59,565 nucleotides of DNA, taken from UBA8337 sp963932545 (GTDB lineage: Bacteria > Pseudomonadota > Alphaproteobacteria > RS24). The stretch covers positions 1 to 59,565 of the forward strand of contig CAWVRH010000015.1 in the NCBI GenBank assembly GCA_963932545.1. Reading direction: 5' to 3'. The notes beneath the pieces are model-generated. The model was not told where the DNA came from and searched no databases. It worked only from the letters and a program-made list of their open reading frames with translations. A program made the position numbers and the translations under genes. Shown here piece after piece: positions 25,359 to 33,712 of this stretch; position 1 is the stretch's first letter, and each line of letters begins with the position of its first letter.

Positions 25359-25891
25359 GGCCCTTCATGCTTTTATGGCTTATGGCTTGGCTCCTCAGTT
25401 CCGCATTCAGTCCCGCACTCAGTCAAGCGCAAGGCTTGCGCTTTGCCACCGATGCCAACGCCCCTTTGACCGCCAGGGCCGATAAAGTCATTTGGCAACA
25501 AGCCAAGGGTCGGGCAGATTTATCGGGCAAGGCCCACATCACGCAAGGCCCCTTGTCGATGAAAGCCGATGCCATGCACCTTTTGATGGGAGCAAGTGGC
25601 GAAGCGCAAACGCTGGTCTCGCAAGGCCATGTCGTCGTGCTTTCCAATATGGGCTCGACTTCCCAAGACGGCGTGCGCCGAGCCGATGCCGATACAGCGC
25701 ATTATGATTTAAAGGCCAATACCCTGCTATTGTCGGGCAATGTGCACGTAAGCCAAAGCGGTGATTTGCAGGGCGGTAAGGTAAGCGGCCAGAGCCTGAA
25801 GATAGATATGCAAAGCGGCCTTGCCCGCATTTTGGGGACAGGAAGCCAAAACAACGCCGAACCAGGGCGCGCGCGGATTGAGTTCGAGTAG
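25355..25891 (+). CDS. lptA: periplasmic LPS bridge protein LptA
   Basis: Forms the beta-jellyroll bridge that carries LPS across the periplasm. A signal peptide (LLWLMAWLLSSAFSPALSQA) is followed by an OstA-like fold: ADKVIWQQAKGRADLSGKAH, then VVVLSNMGS and ANTLLLSGNVHVSQ, with repeated short beta-strand patterns. 178 residues is usual. The start overlaps lptC by four bases, and lptB follows after 90 bases. Confidence 0.93.
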   Translation: MRPFMLLWLMAWLLSSAFSPALSQAQGLRFATDANAPLTARADKVIWQQAKGRADLSGKAHITQGPLSMKADAMHLLMGASGEAQTLVSQGHVVVLSNMGSTSQDGVRRADADTAHYDLKANTLLLSGNVHVSQSGDLQGGKVSGQSLKIDMQSGLARILGTGSQNNAEPGRARIEFE

Positions 25892-25981
25892 GCTTGGCGC
25901 GCAAGCCAGCCTTTTTGCGAGACGCTTTTCTTGTTGGCTAAATCGCGCTAGCTTAAGTTTTGCCCTACTTTAGGAACCACC

Positions 25982-26779
25982 ATGACCCCTGCGCCAGATA
26001 AACAGATAGACAAAAAACTGTCGCCCCAAACAGAGGCCGCAAAAGGCGCGATGAACGGTGGTGGTTTGGGCGCGGTGGATTTATGCAAGTCTTATCGAGG
26101 ACGCCAAGTCGTAAAAAACGTCTCGCTGCAATTCGACCGACGCGAAGCCATCGGCCTTTTGGGGCCCAATGGGGCTGGCAAGACCACGACCTTTTATATG
26201 ATTACGGGATTGGTGCGCCCCGATAGCGGCAAAGTTTTGCTCGACGGGCAAGACGTCTCCAATCTGCCAATGTATCGCCGCGCCCGCATGGGCGTTGGCT
26301 ATCTGCCGCAAGAGGCATCGATTTTCCGCACGCTCAGCGTCGAGGCTAATATTATGTCGATCCTCGAAGTGGTGGAACCCGATGCGCAAGCCAGACACGA
26401 TAAATTGGAAAGCCTACTGCAAGAATTTTCTGTCACCCATGTGCGCAAATCAGCTGGTGGTGCTTTATCGGGGGGCGAGCGAAGGCGCGTTGAGATTGCC
26501 CGCGCCTTGGCCAGTAATCCAAGCTTTATTCTGCTCGACGAACCTTTCGCAGGCATTGACCCCATTGCGATTAACGATATTCGAGATTTAGTATCGCAAC
26601 TAAAAGACCGCGGGCTTGGCGTATTGATTACCGATCACAATGTGCGCGAGACTTTAGGCATCATCGACCGAGGCATTATTATGCACGATGGTGAAGTTCT
26701 GACCGAAGGCAACGCCCAACAAATTGTCGAGAATGAAGACGTTCGAGCCCATTATTTAGGCGAAGACTTCAAACTATAA
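25982..26779 (+). CDS. lptB: LPS export ABC transporter ATPase LptB
   Basis: The cytoplasmic ATPase that powers LPS extraction with LptF and LptG, which are not in this window. Walker A is GPNGAGKTT, the signature is LSGGERRRVEIARAL, Walker B with the catalytic Glu is FILLDEPFAGIDP, and the switch His is in LITDHNVRET. An N-terminal extension of about 30 polar residues precedes the ABC domain. 265 residues. rpoN, which normally follows lptB in proteobacteria, is absent; hpf comes next after about 200 bases. Confidence 0.96.
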   Translation: MTPAPDKQIDKKLSPQTEAAKGAMNGGGLGAVDLCKSYRGRQVVKNVSLQFDRREAIGLLGPNGAGKTTTFYMITGLVRPDSGKVLLDGQDVSNLPMYRRARMGVGYLPQEASIFRTLSVEANIMSILEVVEPDAQARHDKLESLLQEFSVTHVRKSAGGALSGGERRRVEIARALASNPSFILLDEPFAGIDPIAINDIRDLVSQLKDRGLGVLITDHNVRETLGIIDRGIIMHDGEVLTEGNAQQIVENEDVRAHYLGEDFKL

Positions 26780-26870
26780 AGCAACAGAGCCCGGCAAACC
26801 TTGGCTGGCAGACTCGACACAAAAAGATATTTCAGGCACAATTTCGAAGTGGACGCCATGGCGCCACTTA

Positions 26871-26891
26871 CAGGCGTGAGCCTGCCTTTTT
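26871..26891 (+). terminator. probable terminator after lptB
   Basis: CAGGC (26871-26875), loop GTGA, and GCCTG (26880-26884) form a 5-bp stem followed by CCTTTTT. A longer bulged stem lies just before it (AAGTGG...CCACTT, 26847-26869, around the palindrome CGCCATGGCG). The short stem makes strength uncertain. Confidence 0.45.
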
Positions 26892-26927
26892 GTCTCCGCC
26901 TGCTGTGGCCCATGCCCAAGCAGACGG

Positions 26928-26941
26928 TCGGTTATAACCGA
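26928..26941. promoter_or_regulatory. perfect 14-bp palindrome upstream of hpf
   Basis: TCGGTTATAACCGA is a perfect inverted repeat 35 bases before the hpf start codon. It contains a TATAAC hexamer that could serve as a -10 element. This may be an operator for a dimeric regulator; no known consensus was recognised. Confidence 0.35.
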
Positions 26942-26976
26942 TAGATACGCAATCGAAGCGACAAAAGGAGACACTT

Positions 26977-27552
26977 ATGACCATTCACATCACGGGAAGA
27001 CATATCGATACGGGCGCCGCGTTGCGGGCGCATGTTGAGGCTCGACTGGACGATGCTGTGAGCAAGTATTTTGAGCGCGAAGCCGATATTAATGTCACTT
27101 TTTCAAAACAAGGCCACCAATTCGAGGCGGCTTGTGCGCTGCATTTAGACACCGGGCTTTATATCCATGCCTCGGGCGCCGCGGCGGATATTTATGCGAG
27201 CTTTGAGGCTTCGGTTAGCAAAATCGAAAAACAATTGCGCCGCTATAAACGCCGCCTCAAAAGCCATTCCGACCAAAAGCGCCTGAGCGACGTGGCGACC
27301 CTCGCACCGGAAAAAATATTTGCCCCTGAAGTAAGCGATACAATCGAAAGCACGCAAGAGCTGCCGGCCGAATTTGCGCCCGTCGTTATCGCCGAAAGCA
27401 ATAAAGCAATCCCGCGCCTCAGCGTCAGCGAAGCGGTGATGCAACTGGAAGTGGGGAACCATGATTTTGTGTTGTTCAAAAGCGCCAGCCAAGATGCGTT
27501 GAGCTTGGTCTATAAGCGCAATGACGCTAACATTGGGTGGCTAGAGCTTTAA
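26977..27552 (+). CDS. hpf: long-form ribosome hibernation promoting factor
   Basis: Dimerises 70S ribosomes into inactive 100S particles in stationary phase. The N-terminal HPF/RaiA domain (MTIHITGRHIDTGAALRAHVE, about residues 1-100) has the basic helix KIEKQLRRYKRRLK. A flexible linker leads to the C-terminal dimerisation domain (SVSEAVMQLEVGNHDFVLF). 191 residues identifies the long form. A good AAGGAG Shine-Dalgarno lies before the ATG. In many proteobacteria it sits between rpoN and ptsN; neither is here. Confidence 0.95.
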   Translation: MTIHITGRHIDTGAALRAHVEARLDDAVSKYFEREADINVTFSKQGHQFEAACALHLDTGLYIHASGAAADIYASFEASVSKIEKQLRRYKRRLKSHSDQKRLSDVATLAPEKIFAPEVSDTIESTQELPAEFAPVVIAESNKAIPRLSVSEAVMQLEVGNHDFVLFKSASQDALSLVYKRNDANIGWLEL

Positions 27553-27567
27553 GAAGTTAGGGAGGTT

Positions 27568-27643
<76 letters not shown>

Positions 27644-27723
27644 TAAACTGCGCGGAAGCTAATCGAAGACGGCGTTTCAATCAACCCCAAATTTTGGGTA
27701 TTTCGACGCTTCGTCATCATTAT

Positions 27724-28137
27724 CTAGTCATCGTCGTCGTCATCTTCGAGGAAACTCTCGTCTTCATCTTCGTCATCGTCGTCGAGAAGCGCGGGCTCCT
27801 CAGAAAATTCGAGCGCCTGGTCTTCCTCTTCATCGTCGTCGCCGTCTTCATCGTCCGACTCGGCGGCGGCCACGTCATCCAAGCTCAGCGAGTCTTCGTC
27901 GTCTTCCAACTCGTCTTCGCCTTCTTCACCTTCTTCGATGGGCTTGGGCTTGGGCTTGGGCTTGGGTTTGGCTTTAACAGGTTTAGCTTCGCGTATTGGG
28001 GCGCTGGCGGCAGCGGCCGCGACTGGGTCGAAGCTATGATCGCATTTCGGGCAAACGACAGGCTCTTTATTCAAATCGTAAAACTTAGCCTCGCAGGCCT
28101 CGCATACGCGTTTGGTTCCAAGTTTCGAGTCAACCAT
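27724..28137 (-). CDS. FYDLN-acid domain protein (TIGR02300 family)
   Basis: A family found in alphaproteobacteria, of unknown function. The N-terminus is a zinc ribbon: CEACEAKFYDLNKEPVVCPKC gives two CxxC pairs around the FYDLN signature (split here as CEACEAKFYDLN and VVCPKCDHSF). A Lys-Pro run (KPKPKPKPKP) and a very acidic tail with long Asp/Glu runs follow, ending in six Asp. The ATG at 28137 has GAGGAA upstream; the six-codon longer start lacks one. 137 residues. It is divergent from aroA. A nucleic-acid or ribosome-linked role is possible but not shown. Confidence 0.92.
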   Translation of the reverse strand: MVDSKLGTKRVCEACEAKFYDLNKEPVVCPKCDHSFDPVAAAAASAPIREAKPVKAKPKPKPKPKPIEEGEEGEDELEDDEDSLSLDDVAAAESDDEDGDDDEEEDQALEFSEEPALLDDDDEDEDESFLEDDDDDD

Positions 28138-28311
28138 GATAAAATTCCTCAGCAAACGTAATCACAATTCGTTCGTGCCATGAAGTTTGGCTTCTGTCAA
28201 AAGGTAAATCTCGGCTTTTTGGGAATATAAAGGCGTCTTTTGGGTTCGCGCGAAAGCGCAGGTTTATCGGCTCGTCTTGACGCTTTCGACAAAAAGCGCG
28301 ACAATGCAGGA

Positions 28312-29640
28312 ATGAAAGACACCTCAACCGCCTCCGCCCAATTAAGCGCTTCGCGCGCCAGCGCCCCGCTTCGCGGCCGCGCGCTCATGGCGGGCGATAA
28401 GTCCATTTCGCATCGCGCTTTAATTTTGGGCGCCGCCGCCACGGGCACCACCACCATCCATGGCCTACTAGAAGGCGACGATGTTTTAGCCACTTTAGCC
28501 GCCATGCAAGCCTTGGGCGCGCAAGTGACAAAATTAGAAGGCGGCCATTATGAAGTCGTGGGCGTTGGCCCCATGGGTTTCAAAAGCCCTTCGCAACCGC
28601 TCGATTTTGGCAATGCTGGCACTGGCGCCAGACTGGTCATGGGCTTGGTGGCGGGCGCTGGACTGGAAGCCGAGTTCATCGGCGACACCTCCCTTTCGGC
28701 ACGCCCGATGGGCCGCGTGATACGCCCGCTGACAAAAATGGGCGGACAATTTAGCGCCAGCGAGGGCGAGCGTTTGCCTTTGCGCGTGCACAAAGCCCAC
28801 TTAATGCCAGCCGATATCACCCCCGATGTCGCCTCCGCCCAAGTCAAATCAGCCATTCTACTCGCAAGCCTAAACACATCAGGCCAAACACTTGTGCGCG
28901 AAGCCCATTTAACCCGCGACCATAGTGAAAACATGCTGGCGCTTTTTGGCGCCTCACTCGAGCGCAGCGTGCAAGACAATCATCACGTGGTGGCCCTCAA
29001 CGGACCTGCCAAACTCAAAGCCACCGACATTCATGTGCCGGGCGACCCAAGCTCTGCCGCTTTCCCCATGGTCGCCGCCCTTATCGTGCCGGGCTCGGAT
29101 GTGGTGCTCGAAAATGTCATGTTGAACCGACAGCGCGACGGGCTCATTCGGGTCTTGCGCGAGATGGGCGGCAATATTGAATTTATCAATCCACGCCAAG
29201 CCGCCGGCGAAGCCGTGGCCGATATTCGCGTGCAGGCCTCGCCATTAACCGGCATTGAGGTTAGCGCTGAAATGGCGCCCGATATGATTGACGAATATCC
29301 CGCGCTCGCCGTCGCGGCCGCTTGCGCCTCTGGCACCACCCATATGAAGGGTCTGGCTGAGTTGCGGGTAAAAGAGAGCGACAGATTATCAGCTATCGCC
29401 GAAGGGCTTCGGGCCAATGGCGTCCATGTGCAAGATGGCGAGAGTGATTTGCGCGTAACCGGTGGCCCTATTCTTGGGGGCGGCCTCGTGGCCACCCATC
29501 ATGACCACCGCATCGCCATGGCGTTTTTATGCCTTGGGCTCGTGGCGGAAAAACCCGTGAGCCTTGATGATGCCAGCATGATTGCCACGAGTTTCCCGAA
29601 CTTCTTTAATTTGATGAATGACTTGGGAGCTGGGTTTTAA
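28312..29640 (+). CDS. aroA: EPSP synthase (3-phosphoshikimate 1-carboxyvinyltransferase)
   Basis: The sixth step of the shikimate pathway, joining PEP to shikimate 3-phosphate. The sequence is close to the class II, CP4-like type (RVKESDRLSAIAEGL, DHRIAMAFL, MIATSFP). Residue 103 in NAGTGARL is Gly, where CP4 has the Ala linked to glyphosate tolerance. The usual PGDKS loop reads AGDKS (Ala27), an odd change next to a substrate-binding Lys. I chose ATG 28312; the longer frame begins with TTG and has no Shine-Dalgarno. 442 residues. The gene heads the plus-strand run, one base before cmk. Confidence 0.96.
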   Translation: MKDTSTASAQLSASRASAPLRGRALMAGDKSISHRALILGAAATGTTTIHGLLEGDDVLATLAAMQALGAQVTKLEGGHYEVVGVGPMGFKSPSQPLDFGNAGTGARLVMGLVAGAGLEAEFIGDTSLSARPMGRVIRPLTKMGGQFSASEGERLPLRVHKAHLMPADITPDVASAQVKSAILLASLNTSGQTLVREAHLTRDHSENMLALFGASLERSVQDNHHVVALNGPAKLKATDIHVPGDPSSAAFPMVAALIVPGSDVVLENVMLNRQRDGLIRVLREMGGNIEFINPRQAAGEAVADIRVQASPLTGIEVSAEMAPDMIDEYPALAVAAACASGTTHMKGLAELRVKESDRLSAIAEGLRANGVHVQDGESDLRVTGGPILGGGLVATHHDHRIAMAFLCLGLVAEKPVSLDDASMIATSFPNFFNLMNDLGAGF

Positions 29641-29641
29641 C

Positions 29642-30289
29642 ATGAGTCAAAAAATTATCGCCGTTGATGGCCCTGCCGCTTCGGGCAAGGGCACTTTGGC
29701 CCGACGCCTTGCCGCTCATTTTGACTATGCTTATCTCGATACGGGTGCGCTTTATCGCGCCGTTGCCCTAACCGTCCTAACCAAAGGTCAAGACCCTGCC
29801 AATACAAAGGCGGCGGTGGACGCAGCCCAGAACCTCGATATGGCGCAATTAGACGAGCCAGATTTTGCCCGTAACTTACGCACCGCCGAGACGGGTCTTG
29901 CCGCCTCCATCGTGGCGGCCGAGCCAGACGTGCGCGCCGCAATTTTAACCGCACAGCGCCATTTCGGCGAAACGCCCCCCGGTGGCAAGCAGGGCGCTAT
30001 TTTAGATGGGCGCGATATCGGCACGGTGGTTTGCCCTGACGCCGATGCCAAACTATTCATCACTGCGCAAGCGCAAGTGCGCGCCGAACGGCGTTGGAAA
30101 GAGCTGGTCGTCCAAGATACCAGCCTGACACTGGCCAATGTTTTGGCGGATATTGAAGCGCGCGATGCCCGAGATGCGGGGCGTGCCATCGCGCCGATGA
30201 AAAAAGCTCGCGATGCGCACTTGCTAGACACCTCTGATTTGTCTATAGAAGAAGCGTTCGCTGCGGCTCTGGCGCTGGTAAACGGTTAA
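29642..30289 (+). CDS. cmk: cytidylate kinase
   Basis: Phosphorylates CMP and dCMP with ATP. The P-loop is DGPAASGKGTLARRLA (about residues 8-23). YLDTGALYRAVAL and ILDGRDIGTVVCPDA carry substrate-binding Arg and Asp residues, and a lid with RRWKELV follows. 215 residues is standard. The ATG at 29642 comes one base after the aroA stop; the earlier ATG-like start at 29618 would overlap aroA. The order cmk-rpsA-ihfB is widely conserved. Confidence 0.97.
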   Translation: MSQKIIAVDGPAASGKGTLARRLAAHFDYAYLDTGALYRAVALTVLTKGQDPANTKAAVDAAQNLDMAQLDEPDFARNLRTAETGLAASIVAAEPDVRAAILTAQRHFGETPPGGKQGAILDGRDIGTVVCPDADAKLFITAQAQVRAERRWKELVVQDTSLTLANVLADIEARDARDAGRAIAPMKKARDAHLLDTSDLSIEEAFAAALALVNG

Positions 30290-30360
30290 GTAAATCGTTT
30301 TTGCGCCTGAAATCTAAACCATCAGGGAACACATTTTCAACTCACCGCCCGTTTGCTGGA

Positions 30361-30419
30361 AGGCCGCTTTTGCGTGGCCGCTTTGGCTTGGGAAGTCCGC
30401 CCCAGATTTAAAACTGGGG
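30361..30419 (+). promoter_or_regulatory. hairpins in the leader of rpsA
   Basis: CCCCAG (30400-30405) and CTGGGG (30414-30419) form a stem with an 8-base A/T loop 27 bases before the rpsA start. GGCC repeats near 30362 and 30376 can pair around a T-rich loop upstream. S1 binds its own mRNA leader in enterobacteria, so a structured leader would fit autoregulation, but this is inference from shape only. Confidence 0.3.
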
Positions 30420-30446
30420 AAAGGCAATATTTAGGAGACACACCCT

Positions 30447-32156
30447 GTGTCTGAAACAAGTAAAGAATTGGGTCTAAACCCATCTATGGATGATTTTGCT
30501 GCCATGTTGGAAGAGAGCTTTTCAGCTGACTCTCCCCTCGAAGGCACGGTTATACGAGGCCGCGTCACTGCGGTTGAAAACGATTTGGCGATTGTCGATG
30601 TTGGGTTGAAAACCGAAGGCCGCGTGCCTTTGCGTGAGTTTTCGATGCCCGGTCAGCCGAACACTATTTCGGTTGGTGATGAAGTTGAGGTTTTCCTCGA
30701 CCGTATCGAAAATGCCATGGGCGAAGCCGTTCTCTCGCGCGACAAAGCGCGTCGCGAAGAGAGCTGGATTACGCTAGAGAAAAACTTTGAAGCCGATGAG
30801 CGCGTTGAAGGCGTTATCTTTGGTCGCGTCAAAGGCGGCTTTACCGTCGACTTGAACGGCGCCACCGCCTTCTTGCCAGGCAGCCAAGTGGACATTCGTC
30901 CGGTGCGCGACATCACCCCTTTGATGAACACGCCACAGCCTTTCCAAATTTTGAAAATGGATCGTCGTCGCGGCAACATCGTTGTTTCGCGTCGTGCCAT
31001 TATGGAAGAGACACGCGCTGAAGCTCGCAATGAAATTGTTCAGAACCTGATGGAAGGCCAACAAATCGAAGGTGTCGTCAAAAACATCACCGATTATGGT
31101 GCTTTTGTAGATCTGGGCGGCGTCGACGGCCTGTTGCACGTTACCGATATTGCTTGGCGCCGCGTCAACCATCCGTCAGAAGTGCTGACTGTTGGCGAGA
31201 CCGTGCGTGTGCAAGTGGTGAAAATCAACGCCGAAACACAGCGCATTAGCCTTGGCATGAAACAGCTCGAGAGCGACCCGTGGGATGAAGTGGTAACCCG
31301 CTTTGCCATCAACACACGCGTCACGGGCCGTGTGACCAATATCACCGATTATGGTGCTTTTGTAGAACTGGAAAATGGCATCGAAGGCCTCGTCCACGTT
31401 TCTGAAATGAGCTGGGTGAAGAAAAATGTCCATCCGGGCAAAATCGTTTCCACCAGCCAAGAAGTTGAAGTCATGGTGTTGGAAGTGGATGCCGAGAAAC
31501 GTCGTATTTCTTTGGGTCTGAAACAGTGCATGGAAAATCCGTGGGAAGACTTCTCCGGTAAATTCCCAATCGGCACGAAAGTTTCTGGCGAAGTTAAAAA
31601 CATCACCGAGTTCGGTCTGTTTGTTGGCCTCGACGATGAAATTGACGGCATGGTGCATATCTCTGACCTAGATTGGAACGCCTCTGGCGACGAAGCCTTG
31701 GCGAAATATGCCAAAGGCGAAACCGTCGAAGCGGTTGTTTTGGATGTCGATCAGGAAAAAGAACGCGTCAGCTTGGGCATTAAACAGCTCGATGGTGACC
31801 CGTTTGAAAGCCTTGGTAGCTTGCGTCGTGGCGACACGGTAACTTGCGAAGTAACTGCGATTACCGATGGAGGCCTTGAGGTTTCTGTTGGCGAGAGCGA
31901 TGTTGCAGCGTTCATCCGTCGTTCCGACTTGTCGCGTGACCGCGAAGACCAGCGCCCAGAGCGTTTCCACGTTGGCGACAAATTGGATGCCATGGTAACC
32001 AATTTGGACAAACGCGATCGTCGTGTGGGTCTCTCCATCAAGGCGCTTGAAATTGCGGATGAAAAAGAAGCGGTGGCTCAATATGGCTCGACCGATTCTG
32101 GAGCCTCTTTGGGCGACATTCTTGGCGCAGCGCTAAAAGGCGAAGACGACAAGTAA
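30447..32156 (+). CDS. rpsA: 30S ribosomal protein S1
   Basis: Recruits mRNA to the 30S subunit. Six S1 (OB-fold) repeats can be counted, with typical phrases such as VKNITDYGAFVDLGG-DGLLHVTDIAW, VTNITDYGAFVEL and VKNITEFGLFVGL (split for length). Repeats 1 and 2 are the diverged ribosome-binding ones. It starts with GTG at 30447, with AGGAG 10 bases upstream, giving 569 residues, a normal length. Codon choice is visibly more biased than in its neighbours, as expected for a highly expressed gene. A strong terminator follows at 32181. Confidence 0.98.
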   Translation: MSETSKELGLNPSMDDFAAMLEESFSADSPLEGTVIRGRVTAVENDLAIVDVGLKTEGRVPLREFSMPGQPNTISVGDEVEVFLDRIENAMGEAVLSRDKARREESWITLEKNFEADERVEGVIFGRVKGGFTVDLNGATAFLPGSQVDIRPVRDITPLMNTPQPFQILKMDRRRGNIVVSRRAIMEETRAEARNEIVQNLMEGQQIEGVVKNITDYGAFVDLGGVDGLLHVTDIAWRRVNHPSEVLTVGETVRVQVVKINAETQRISLGMKQLESDPWDEVVTRFAINTRVTGRVTNITDYGAFVELENGIEGLVHVSEMSWVKKNVHPGKIVSTSQEVEVMVLEVDAEKRRISLGLKQCMENPWEDFSGKFPIGTKVSGEVKNITEFGLFVGLDDEIDGMVHISDLDWNASGDEALAKYAKGETVEAVVLDVDQEKERVSLGIKQLDGDPFESLGSLRRGDTVTCEVTAITDGGLEVSVGESDVAAFIRRSDLSRDREDQRPERFHVGDKLDAMVTNLDKRDRRVGLSIKALEIADEKEAVAQYGSTDSGASLGDILGAALKGEDDK

Positions 32157-32180
32157 GCGTCTTCTCTTCTCTAAATTGAA

Positions 32181-32217
32181 GCGGCCCAGTTATAACGCTG
32201 GGCCGCTTTTTTATTTT
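32181..32217 (+). terminator. rho-independent terminator after rpsA
   Basis: A perfect 9-bp stem, GCGGCCCAG (32181-32189) with CTGGGCCGC (32198-32206), an 8-base loop, and a T-rich tail TTTTTTATTTT. It lies 24 bases after the rpsA stop, so ihfB downstream probably has its own promoter or relies on readthrough. Confidence 0.95.
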
Positions 32218-32293
32218 TCCAATACCTTACCCTTGACGCCAGCAAATACGGATGGCAGCTTACAGGCCTAGGACAGGACGCTGAGGAAACACC

Positions 32294-32581
32294 ATGATAA
32301 AATCTGAACTTGTTTTGCGGATAGCCGAAAAATATCCGCATTTGTACCAGCGCGATGTTGAAGCCATTGTAAACCGTCTGCTCGATGAAGTGGGCGATGC
32401 CATGGGTCGCGGCGACCGGGTCGAGTTGCGTGGCTTTGGCACTTTCTCTGTTAAACAACGCGAAGCTCGAATTGGTCGCAATCCGCGCACGGGTGAATCT
32501 GTTGCCGTCGCCAAAAAACATGCTCCGTTTTTTAAAACAGGCAAAGAATTGCGCGACCGTATGAATAAAAATGATGGGTAA
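32294..32581 (+). CDS. ihfB: integration host factor beta subunit
   Basis: Half of the IHF heterodimer that binds and sharply bends DNA. MIKSELVLRIAEKYPHL opens the family pattern, RVELRGFGTFSVK the core, and GRNPRTGESVAV the beta-ribbon arm with its intercalating proline (RNPRTG). 95 residues. GAGGAA lies before the ATG. The position right after rpsA is the classical one, which favours IHF-beta over HU. The stop overlaps the next start by one base (TAATG). Confidence 0.95.
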   Translation: MIKSELVLRIAEKYPHLYQRDVEAIVNRLLDEVGDAMGRGDRVELRGFGTFSVKQREARIGRNPRTGESVAVAKKHAPFFKTGKELRDRMNKNDG

Positions 32582-32973
32582 TGCGCACCCTTATATCTAA
32601 ATTTATAAGCCGCCTCGCCTTTGTTGGCTTGGCGATTATTCTGCTTCCTTTGGCGGTGCAAAATCGCCAAATCATTTCCCTAACGCTGGACCCAATGGCG
32701 CTGCTAAGTGGCACGCAAGCGAGCCCCTATCAGGTGCCTCTGTTTGTCGCCTTGCTGCTGGTTTTGGTCTTGGGCTTGATGTGCGGCTATGGGCTGGCGC
32801 GCTTGTCTCAATCTCGCTTGTTTGGCGCCAAAAAAGCCGCCAAGAGCGTCGATTTGGCCACAAGCTCTCCTTTGCTAAACCCAGACCCCGTGCTAAAAAA
32901 TGCGGAGTTCGCGGCAAAGGGGCCACCTGCCCTCGTCCGCCCTGCCAAGGAAGAGAAAGCCAATGGCAAATAA
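32581..32973 (+). CDS. LapA-domain membrane protein
   Basis: A small inner-membrane protein with two hydrophobic segments (about residues 12-28 and 53-75) and a basic cytoplasmic region, matching the DUF1049/LapA group. In enterobacteria LapA works with LapB in LPS assembly control; LapB is not seen here. The C-terminal 50 residues are polar. Its ATG overlaps the ihfB TAA by one base, and its last codons overlap the pyrF start, so the three genes are tightly coupled. 130 residues. Confidence 0.8.
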   Translation: MRTLISKFISRLAFVGLAIILLPLAVQNRQIISLTLDPMALLSGTQASPYQVPLFVALLLVLVLGLMCGYGLARLSQSRLFGAKKAAKSVDLATSSPLLNPDPVLKNAEFAAKGPPALVRPAKEEKANGK

Positions 32974-33703
32974 AATGGCGAATAAAATGCCGAGTAAATC
33001 GAATAATCCGATTTTTTGCGCCATCGACACGCGCGATACGGCGCGCGCCTGCGTTTTGGCCGAGAGCCTGAGCGGCGCCGTCGGTGGATTGAAAATTGGC
33101 CTTGAGTATTTCAACGCGCATGGCACGCAAGGCTATCAAAAACTGGCGGCCTTCGAGCAACCGATTTTTCTCGATTTAAAACTGCATGATATTCCCAATA
33201 CCGTCGCTTCGGCGGTTCGGGCTTTAGCGCCTTTGCAGCCCGCTTTGTTGAATGTCCATGCGGGCGGTGGCGCAGCCATGATGCAAGCCGCAGCCGATGC
33301 CGCCCATGAAGCCCACGACAAAGGCCTGCACGTGCCGGAAATGTTAGGCGTCACGATTATGACCAGCTTGGCGGATGCCGATTTGCACCAAATGGGTATC
33401 GCGGGCACCGCCCAAGACCAAGTTTTGCGCCTCGCTAATTTGGCTCAGAAAAACGGCATGGATGGCGTCGTCTGTTCGGCCCATGAAATAGAGGTTTTGC
33501 GCGCTGAGCTAGGCCCTGATTTCAAACTCATCGTACCCGGCATTCGCCCGCAAGGTAGCGCCACGCAAGACCAAAAACGCGTGATGACGCCCGAAGACGC
33601 GCAAAAAGCAGGCGCCGATATTCTGGTGATTGGCCGACCGATTACGGGCGCCGAGGCGCCTCGCCAAGCCGCTCTTGATATTGCTGCCCAGTTGAACGCA
33701 TAA
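32963..33703 (+). CDS. pyrF: orotidine 5'-phosphate decarboxylase
   Basis: The last step of UMP synthesis. The catalytic signature LDLKLHDIPNT (Asp-Lys-Asp array) and AIDTRDTARA, VCSAHE, IVPGIRPQG and VIGRPIT are present on a TIM barrel. I chose ATG 32963, with AAGGAAGAG upstream; the longer frame from 32900 lies inside lapA. The extra N-terminus is a tandem MANK-MANK-MPSK repeat encoded by 12-bp units, unusual for the family. 246 residues. trpF follows after nine bases. Confidence 0.96.
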   Translation: MANKMANKMPSKSNNPIFCAIDTRDTARACVLAESLSGAVGGLKIGLEYFNAHGTQGYQKLAAFEQPIFLDLKLHDIPNTVASAVRALAPLQPALLNVHAGGGAAMMQAAADAAHEAHDKGLHVPEMLGVTIMTSLADADLHQMGIAGTAQDQVLRLANLAQKNGMDGVVCSAHEIEVLRAELGPDFKLIVPGIRPQGSATQDQKRVMTPEDAQKAGADILVIGRPITGAEAPRQAALDIAAQLNA

Positions 33704-33712
33704 GGTTGTCAG

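Noticed and set aside
27941..27980. Repeated GGGCTT units as a CRISPR-like or regulatory array
   Set aside because: They are the Lys-Pro codon run of the FYDLN-acid protein and stay in its frame.
27694..28161. Long hydrophobic plus-strand frame opposite the FYDLN-acid gene
   Set aside because: It is the antisense image of the Asp/Glu-rich tail, which reads as Val, Phe, Ile and Leu on the other strand; it has no Shine-Dalgarno or family signature.
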